Source: Mastigias papua (taxonomy: Eukaryota > Cnidaria > Scyphozoa > Rhizostomeae > Mastigiidae). Taken from it: a stretch of DNA of 64,000 nucleotides. The notes under the pieces are model-generated. The model did no database searches. It had not been told where the DNA came from and worked only from the letters and a program-made list of their open reading frames with translations. Of the stretch, positions 55,493 to 64,000 are shown piece by piece; position 1 is the stretch's first letter; each line of letters opens with the position of its first letter. The stretch lies in contig OZ025267.1 of NCBI GenBank assembly GCA_964019165.1, forward strand, positions 441,501 to 505,500, written 5' to 3'. The translations under genes and the position numbers were made by a program.

Positions 55493-55555
55493 TGACCTTT
55501 GACACATATTTGACCCTTGAGACATATTTGAACCTTGACACATATTTGACCTTTT
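55493..55555. repeat. Tandem repeat of GACCTTTGACACATATTT-like units
   Basis: About three and a half head-to-tail copies of an 18-20 bp unit with small changes. Confidence 0.8.
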
Positions 55556-58321
55556 GATATCATTTGATGAGTCATCTATATCATGTAAGCAGCAGATAGA
55601 TGAAGGGCCGTGCTGCTGACTTCATGCAATCGCGCCCAATCATCATCAATAGTGTCAATATAGGAACATCAAAGTTGCAACCAAATCAGATCACAAACAG
55701 GAGTACACATGTCAAATTTTAAACGGTTTTATGAATGGTTCAAAGACAGCTTGACAATAAAAGCAAGTTCTTCTATAGTGATGTCAAACAAGAACTAGAA
55801 CAGTATGCAAAATTTATTTTGAAACAGTTCTAGATATTGTCGCGGGTAAAGTGAATTCCCTTGTAAACTAGATTCCTGTCCAGGTCAGTTGACCCTGAAA
55901 ATCTACTTAGATAGTGCAACAGTTTCCTATTTGGTATAAAACTTTGCTAATCAAATTCATATGTATACGACATCGAAAATTAATTAAATGAAAATAGGAT
56001 TAAAGAAATTCGAGTTCACTTCATTTTCAAAACTGTCATTCATATTATTTTGCTACATGAACAATTTTATTTCTTTGATTTTAGTCAATTGACAATGGTT
56101 ATTTAAATTATTGATTCAATCATTTCGCATATAAAAGTTGTCCTGATCTACGAACATACATTTCTACAACAAATTGCCGAATGTTTAAATACACTACGAT
56201 GAATTTCAATAAAATTAAAGAAAGTAGAGGAAGTTCAAATAGTGTTTACTAAAGCAGGAATTTTAGTCTCGGCAAATTGGACTCTGAAATCTCAACAGCT
56301 GATAAATTGATAAACTGACCATGTTAGTTTTACCTCTGATTGGTGCTCCTACTTGATCCTTGAATTTCCCTTTCATATTATTGCAGCCACCATCAAAAGA
56401 GGGTTGAAACCTTATTCAACGCAAGACGGATAGATCTGGTGCTCTGATCTCCTTCTTAGTTTTCTGGTTTCATCATTCCAATCTAAATGTGACTTCTCTC
56501 CTTATGAAAAACTACCTGGTTTCGCTCTCATACGGAACTACTTCTACTTCTGGTACCATCCACGGAAATATCTCTATATATTTTTGAGCCTACAGTGGGA
56601 TGTAAAATCAAGTTAGGAGTCAATTCTAAAGAAAAACGTATACGATATGGGGACATAATTTGGTATTAAGAACCATTACATTAGCGTATTATTATGCATT
56701 CTGTAACAATGATTAAGGACTAGAGCAATCTCATACTGCCTATGTAGTCGTATGTCGTGTTTTAATGTTGCTTTTAGCTACCCTCCGTTTCTACTCAATT
56801 ATATAAGTAGGATACACGTTAGGTTTCTGCAACTAGTCAACAGGAGATTACAGGTTTGCGATCATATGCTGAAGCGATCTACAACAGCCAAATTATATAC
56901 ATTTGTCTGTTTCATTCTACAGGTTGTTTTTCAGAGTCCAGAACAAGTGACGACTCCTGACCCGGAGGAAGATTTGGCTCTCTATGCCGTATAGGAGGGA
57001 GGTTCAGTAATTATTATCAGCAATCCAGTTTCAGCCAAGTTTATAGTTAAAATGACATAGGCAGTGAAACGCATAGCCCTTCTACAGCTCAAGTTTTCGA
57101 GACATACACAATGCAGAGTGTAAGAATTTTGGCTACTTTTGATTGTCTTAGAAGAGAAAGAGTTATGATGAAGATTTGACAGCCAGAAAAAGGAGCCAGA
57201 AAAAGGTTGGAAATTTTTCTGGACTCTGTTTTACATGTAGAAACATTTCCAATCTCATTTATTTCTAGCATGGCGTGTAACAGATTGCATTGTAACTCTG
57301 CTTTTACTCACTTTACTGTTTGTCCTCTGAAAAACATAACCTCAGAGTGAACCACGCTCTTACCAAAGTTAATTTTGTATTTTTAAAGTAGGTATTTGCT
57401 TGCTAATTTGCGGACCTCATGTCAATAAAGCCGTTATGATCTACAGTTACAGCATTTGGTTTTCCTAGCATTAAAACACTTTTGTCATCTTTAGTACTAA
57501 GATCTTCAATATTGAGCACATCAAGTCTTTGGGGATATACTGCTGCATACTTTCGCCATCCTCAACATGATACTTTTCTTTGCACCCACTGGCGAAGGAA
57601 AGTGTACGAAGGCCTACGGGGAGGTAGGTATACCCCGTGCATAATCTTTATTTATCATCACCTAATGTGTGCCAAAATGTATTCTCAAGTACCTTGTTCT
57701 AATCACCTGTACATCTTGTTCCATAATTTCTGGGATCTAATTAAATCGTGAATCTTCTAGCTCCAAAATGAGCTTATCGTGTTCATTCTTTCAAATATTT
57801 CTATATCCATTATTTTTATCTCCTCATTTCCTTCACAACATTATCTACTATCATATTTTTCTAACATTGCTCCACGTTACTCAATCATTAAGGTTGTTCT
57901 TGGCGGCAATAGCATCAAAATTATACTTGGTTTCTACTGACATATTTTCTCACTTTGATGGCAAAATTCGAACGCGTTAGTATTGAAGACAAGATGCTTC
58001 TAAAGGCTCAGAGAAAGGAAGCAAACAATTACCCAGTTTTAAGACACGACTTTGGCAAGAAAACAAAAAATTTAGTGTGTTAAGTTGCTCCTCCCCACTC
58101 TTCTTGGAGTACTTCACAATGGTTCCGAATTGGCTGATCGAATGTACAAATAGTTATAGACTGGCAGAAAATCTTTTCTTGTATGACCAAATATATTGAG
58201 TGCTACTTCCAGAAAGGAAATCGACTGAAATTCATTCAATTCAATTATTTTTTGAAGAGATTTTTTTACTATAATGAATGACTTAAAACTATTAACCAGT
58301 GAATATGTCATCTGCAGTGAA

Positions 58322-58705
58322 TGTTAATATTGGTCCATTAATAATCGTCCCGCAATATTAGTGGCTTAATATTGGCTCCTTGATACAGGTGAAGTAATAT
58401 GATGAATTAATATTTCCCCTTCATATTGGTTCCATAATATTGGTGTGATACTATTGGTTCCTTACTATATGTTCCATAATATTGGTGTTTTGATACTTAT
58501 TCCTTAATATTGGTCCCATAATACTGGTGTCATGATATTGGTGCTTTAATATTCATTCTTAATATTGGTCCCAATATATTTCATGCCGTAATATTCGTGC
58601 CGTAATACTAGTGCTGTAGTATTTGTGCCTTAATAATCGCGCCATGATACCATTGCTTTAATACTGGTCTCTTAATATTAGTCCCTTGACATTGGTCCCC
58701 TACAA
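58322..58705. repeat. Degenerate minisatellite, unit like TTAATATTGGTCCCA
   Basis: About 25 imperfect copies of a 14-17 bp unit built on (T)AATATTGGT followed by CC/TCC or G, spanning nearly 400 bp. Units vary in every position except the ATATTGGT/ATACTGGT core. Non-coding. Confidence 0.8.
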
Positions 58706-61700
58706 TACAGCTTAGCATCGGAATTTTACTACTTTACAATCTAGTCAACTTACATTTTCTGATTGTCTGCAAGACGAAATTCGTTTCATTATCCAACTTG
58801 ACATGAAAGTCCTTTATTTTAATCCAATGTAATTCTGAATTGCAAAAAGAAAAGGAGAGCACGACAGTACACAAAGAAAATATTCAAACAACTGTCTGCA
58901 TTGGTATTGTTATTAATCAGCGTTTGCAGGACTACTTTCACAACATTTCCCTGACTTTTCCAGCCTTGCCAGGCTCCTGAGAACCCTGTTAACATGCTTG
59001 TTATTGAATGTGAAAACATTTCAGTTAGAACAACAGGGTTTAGCTAGAAGCTTCTTTCAAGAAAAAAGCTAGGTTCTCAGAGCAAACAGATGGAACAGTA
59101 AGTGCATTTCATCAAAGAATGATGAGATGAACACCGAAAAGGCACTAAAAAATTATAATAATATTACAACTAAATTGGCTCTAAACACAGTCTTTAGCTT
59201 GGAGAACTGAGAAGGCTGAGCCGAAATGACTCAGGAAGAATTGATTCAGTTCACTTTCTTATGAACAGTTAAGCAGTAAGAATAGAAAACGCGTGACAGT
59301 TAGCATATCAAATAAGGACACCCCCAGGCATAAAAATCATTTCATTGCAACAAAACGAAAGTTAAGTAGTTGGAAACGTGTGCAGTATGGGTATTTGCTT
59401 TATAAAAGCTCATGTATATACCACTGAATTACATCTGTTGTCTCCAATGAGGCCACAAAAAGCTTCTATGCTGGAAAGTCTGTTTTCGTATTGATGGAAG
59501 GAAAGAAACGTGGGAGAGATGAAAGAGAGGCGAGTGTAGGGAAGTTTGCAGCTGATGAGAACAATATATCAAGCTGAGTATTTTGGTAAGAAGTAAAGAG
59601 TGCCTTTTCTTTGAAGACGTGACTACTTGAGTTGTGGGGATTACTCGACAAAGACAATTAGTAGAAATACAAAGAATGGAATAGAATTGTAAATGCTGTA
59701 TTCTATTTGATGCTTAAAATTATTGGATTAAAGTGAACTAAAAATAGAATGAATTGCAACGCAAAAATGCATAACAATAATAAAGTACTGACTATAAATC
59801 TAACAGCTTAAATGAATTATCAAAAAAATTTGTGATTAACGATCTCTACTTAAATATCACTAAATATTGTGATTATTAGTGGAGTATTGCTAAAAAAACA
59901 AAGAATCTATTGTCACTTTCGTATCTACGACGGAATGATATTCAAGTCCTTTGCAACACTGTTTAGAAATGGTTCTGATTAGCACTGTAATCTGCCCAAC
60001 AAAGCTCAATTAAGAGTGACAATACTTTGATGAAGTAAAAATTTTGAAACAATGCTTACAATCTAGTAGATTAAAGAATGATGGCAATTCTTAAGAACTT
60101 TCGGTAACAGATATTATAAAAAACAAAAGCATTTCTATTTTTCATGGCATGTCTTATAGTCTTGAAATGCGATCTAATAACTTGAGAGTTTTAGCTGCGT
60201 AATTAATTAATTGCTGGATGGTCATAATAAAGAGACATTCATGAAATGAACAAAAGTGATCAGATACCATCTGCGCTTGATTGGATAGAAATCGATTGAA
60301 TTTTTCCATACTTAAGTAAATCAATACATACAACATGTGCTTTGGATTTGTTTCAAGTTCAAAATGAGCAAGATTATTATTTCATCGCAAATACCAGTTC
60401 TGAATTGCTTAATGCTAGAATGGGTGGTGCTGTCCACTACACACTGTACAAAATCATGTTTGATTCATGCAAATTCAATAAGGTACTATGATAGCTTATC
60501 ATTAAAATTAGAAAACTATTTCGCCTGACATAATAGGACAGAGATACATTTAAAAATAAACATATTATTTGAATGTGCCACCTTCCGTCCTTCTCTCCAG
60601 AATTCTTTTGATTCAATGAATGTTATCACTGTAATGAGTTAGTATTTATCCATAAACATTTGAACTTCATAGAAAGAGCAGTATGTTAGAATAGAGAAAC
60701 AGCTATTGACAATGGATTGAATGAGTCAAATTCTAGTAATTTCTTATCCATTGGTTGATGATTCATGTTTAAATGCAAACATCTGCTCTACCTGATGTTT
60801 ATCTAAAAAGCATCGATGTGATCGTTGCGGCATCTTTGCCAGTGCATTATGTAAGTAAATTAAAAAAAATTAGCAACTACTAATAAAAACAACAAAATTG
60901 GTTTAAAATGGCATATGTTTGTTTCCGAGGGAAATCACAGAGCCTTGTGTATCAATTTGTGAGGATCTGCCATAAATGGATTTGGGTCTCACTTCAATGA
61001 CTGTCGAATTACTCGATACCTTTACAATGGAACTAATTGTAACGGAGGGCAGTTTTGTAGACATCGTGATTTTAGCATAAAAACTTTGAAGCAAGTGAAT
61101 TAATCACGAACAAAAAGTAAACCTAAAAATCTGTTGATGGCAGCGGAAGAATTATCATAAGAAATGAGGTGCACAGAATACGGGGGTAAGTAGACCAGAC
61201 CTAAGGCCTAAGAACCAACGGGCCTAGAATTATGAAGGTATTAAATTCACTCTTAAAAAGAACAATTCCATTGGCAACAGATTCTGGACCATTTGCATGA
61301 TGAGGAAAATTAACTCTAGTCTCTTGCTTAACAACACAAACGATAATCTGAAGATAGAGTGTCAAACGTTCTGAAGCACATCTATGGATCTAAAACAGAC
61401 ATAAAACCTATTCGATATGCTACATTTTTCCTTCCGTAACACAAAAAAGAAAGAACTAAGGGATTCTGCACATAGCTCTCTAAAGTAGCACCTTACTCTC
61501 TAGAGTAACACCTACTTTTTCTGTTCCATTCCACAACTCCGATGGTCTTCATGAGACGGATACATGCCCAAACTGAACAAAGTTTACTTAGGAATCAAGT
61601 ATCAATGCAGAGGCTCATGAAAATCAATTAGATAACACGCGATTTTATCAATAAACGAAAAGTGGATAGTTAATCATGAGTAACCTAAGCCGTATCTTAT

Positions 61701-63223
61701 TCAGTCTAAATTAATTCCATGCCTGTGATGCTTAATCTAAGCGCATTTTGAGTAGCAGTTAATGTGCCTGGATCGCTCAAGGTATGAAACTACAATTTGC
61801 TATATGATGTAGTTTCTATGTGAACAAAGAGACTGCTAGCTACCAGACTACGAGCATCATTAACACAGGAGAAAAGACTATTTTTATCAGAAATATAATA
61901 AATTGCATCCAAGTTGGAGTTGGAATTATTATAATTGAGGAATGAGTAACTTTTCTTTCTTGATTTTTACCTAACATACCAATCACAAATAAAATTGAAA
62001 CTTAATTTCTTACAGTGTCTTTATTCCTATGTATACGTATGTGACAAGCATGGTAAAAATTGCTTTTTGAGTTATCAACTTTGGCTCTTTATGAAAGTTG
62101 TTTCTGGTCAGAAATAAAATGGTTATTTAGGAATTTAAGAGATAATTACCGTAGAAAAACGTCATTCTGAATTGATCCATGAGAGAACCATTAAAACACT
62201 TCTGAAGAACTACGTATGATAATGTTCCCTAAAATTAACAAAGGGTATAAAAATTGGACGATGTTTAAAGTATTATCTACTAGAAGTTTCAAATATATGC
62301 TATGTAGTAAAACGGGCTTTGGTACCTAGCCTCTTATTGAACATAAGAAAGGTAGTTCCTCATTAGGAGACGATCAATAACTGGTAGTACATAAATAAAT
62401 TCTTAAAAGAATATCAAAGGTTTCCTAAAAACTAATTGTCAGGAATAAATTCATAGAAAATGACCACCATCCCAAACATGCTGAAATTGCAATAGGAGCA
62501 TCATCCACCAATACAACTAGTCTTAAGCTATGAAGGAGTAGATTTGACCAACATAACCCCCTGGTTGATGTATCTCTTTTTGATATTACTAGACAGGTGT
62601 ATGGAAGGAGTTTATCGTCAGTGTTATTTTCTGAGAGGTCAAAGATAATGCAAAGTATGTAATAAAAGATAGGTAATAAAGTTTAGCCAAAATGTCATAG
62701 TCCATAATCTAGTGAGCATGAAAAAAACATGTCTTTTGAAACTATTTTTTGCAATTTTTAAAAAAGAATGGATAGGGAAGAAATATGATCGAAAGGTAAT
62801 TGTTAGAAAGGAACATGTATTATGTAAAATTACATAATGTGATTTTAAAAAATAGAAAAAATTGCTGGTAATACAAAAATATAAAAGGGTTTGTCATCAG
62901 CAGTATGGATACGATACCATTAAACGGAGCGGTTCATGATGCTACCAATCAAACAATAGTGTGAATACCAACAATAGGATTGGATAATTTTATAATAGCC
63001 GGTTGCACGTGGATGCTTTTTTAGCGGCAGAGGGATTCTTTATAAGCAGGTTGATTATGCACTGAGCGTCAGTTTCAGTCGCCGCTGACTGGAGAGGGTC
63101 GATATTAGTTACTGGTGATCTATAGAAGCATTGAACAAGACAACAAAACAACATTTGCTTGAATAAAAACGCATCTTGTAAGTACAACTGAGAGATAAAA
63201 TAAGGTTCAAAAGTGACAATTCA

Positions 63224-63638
63224 ATGATGTCCAAGAGCTTCCTTATTGACACGATCATCCATAACAGGCCAAAAGTCGAGCACATCGATGCACCACCACC
63301 ATTAATTCGCAATGATCAATCGACTCCAGAGCAGTCAAGAAATTCTAGCCCGGTCACTCCCGCTCACTCACCACCGCCACACCACGAAAAAAGGTACAAC
63401 TCAGAGTCGACGACATATTGTACATGCTGTATGCCAAAATCACAGCAGTCTATGTGCCAATGTCAAATGTGCACAGATAATTCACCAGTCAGTCCAATAT
63501 TTCCAAGTTATCAATTCTGTTCGCCATACAGAGATAGCTGTATAAGTTCCAGGCACCAGTTCGAGCGAGATAACCACAGAATGTCATATCCAACGATGAA
63601 TATCTCCGATTGTCCACCTCATCTTTTACCATCTTACA
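63224..63638 (+). CDS. Gsx: Gsx (ParaHox) first coding exon; homeobox exon lies beyond window
   Basis: Gsx is a homeodomain transcription factor of neural and endodermal patterning (family knowledge). Start ATG 63224, or 63227 directly after it; the second gives MSKSFLIDTII, matching the conserved SNAG-like N-terminus MSRSFxVDSLI of Gsx proteins. At residues 66-83, TYCTCC...CQCQMC matches the Cys motif (CVCPLC) I recall from vertebrate Gsx. Pro/Ser-rich segments lie between. The frame runs on past a strong donor at 63638 (ACA|GTAAGT), giving 138 residues plus one base; the open frame beyond (to 63742) reads as intron. The homeodomain was not found in the remaining 360 bp. Same strand as Cdx, 20 kb downstream of it. 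Confidence 0.83.
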
Positions 63639-64000
63639 GTAAGTTTCCGATTGTTTTCATATTTACCTCCTTTTTGATCAATTTCAGTACTTCTCAATAT
63701 AAAATAAGGACAGTCGATGCATCACAAAATGAAAAGTATTAAACTAAAGCTTCATGAACACAGATAAATCAACAATGTCTTCCTGATTCAGAGAGTCAAT
63801 GAAGAACATAGATTAAAAGTGATAGATTAAAATTTGCTATCTCCAAATGCTTTTTCCATCCTTGTGAAAAAGATGGAGCTATATGCTAACAAGCATTGTT
63901 TGTCATTGCCTTTCGATGAAAGGTTTCGAGAGAACCAGACAACTTTAGCAACGAAGATTCAAAATTGTTGCTAGAAGCAAACTGTTTAATGAAATATCAA
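63639..64000 (+). other. Start of Gsx intron 1
   Basis: Begins with GTAAGT. AT-rich, no acceptor followed by homeobox sequence seen before the window ends. Confidence 0.6.

Overview
The window is animal (metazoan) nuclear DNA: spliced genes with canonical GT-AG introns, AT-rich spacers, long (TA)n and (CA)n microsatellites, MITEs and a DNA transposon. Five recognisable genes were assembled exon by exon, with every exon junction checked for reading phase. From left to right: a myotubularin phosphatase of the MTMR6/7/8 type (minus strand, 3' end beyond base 1), LIN37 of the MuvB/DREAM complex (plus), CHIC (plus), a Cdx-like ParaHox homeobox gene (plus, two exons split by a 14.9 kb intron) and the first coding exon of Gsx (plus, running off the right edge). 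The right half is therefore a ParaHox locus in the order CHIC - Cdx - Gsx. In vertebrates CHIC2 lies beside GSX2 and CHIC1 beside CDX4, so this is old synteny kept in a non-vertebrate. No Xlox/Pdx homeobox was seen between Cdx and Gsx. The Cdx-like homeodomain is divergent and mixes Cdx, Gsx and Xlox characters. This and the missing Xlox suggest a cnidarian-grade or otherwise non-chordate marine invertebrate; the sequence does not settle the phylum.

Region by region. 1-12.6 kb: the myotubularin gene, with introns full of mobile DNA (three TA-flanked MITEs, four hammerhead-ribozyme-like motifs beside microsatellites, and a 3.2 kb foldback element of 178-bp tandem repeats in intron 1). 12.6-13.7 kb: divergent promoter region shared with LIN37. 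13.7-18.4 kb: LIN37, including a 4-nt microexon. 19.5-23.1 kb: CHIC. 23.1-27.5 kb: spacer with a small MITE and a minisatellite. 27.5-43.1 kb: Cdx; its intron holds an intact 2,984-bp transposon with TTAA target duplications and a 611-aa DDE transposase (Kolobok-like), plus a long (CAG)n tract. 43.1-63.2 kb: Cdx-Gsx spacer with a decayed LINE fragment, a G-quadruplex-prone purine tract, microsatellites and a degenerate minisatellite. 63.2-64 kb: Gsx exon 1 and the start of its intron.

How the genes work together: MTMR, LIN37 and CHIC are housekeeping-type genes with no common pathway. Cdx and Gsx are patterning transcription factors of one ancestral cluster, and CHIC is its long-standing neighbour. 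All calls come from reading the sequence; no database search was run.
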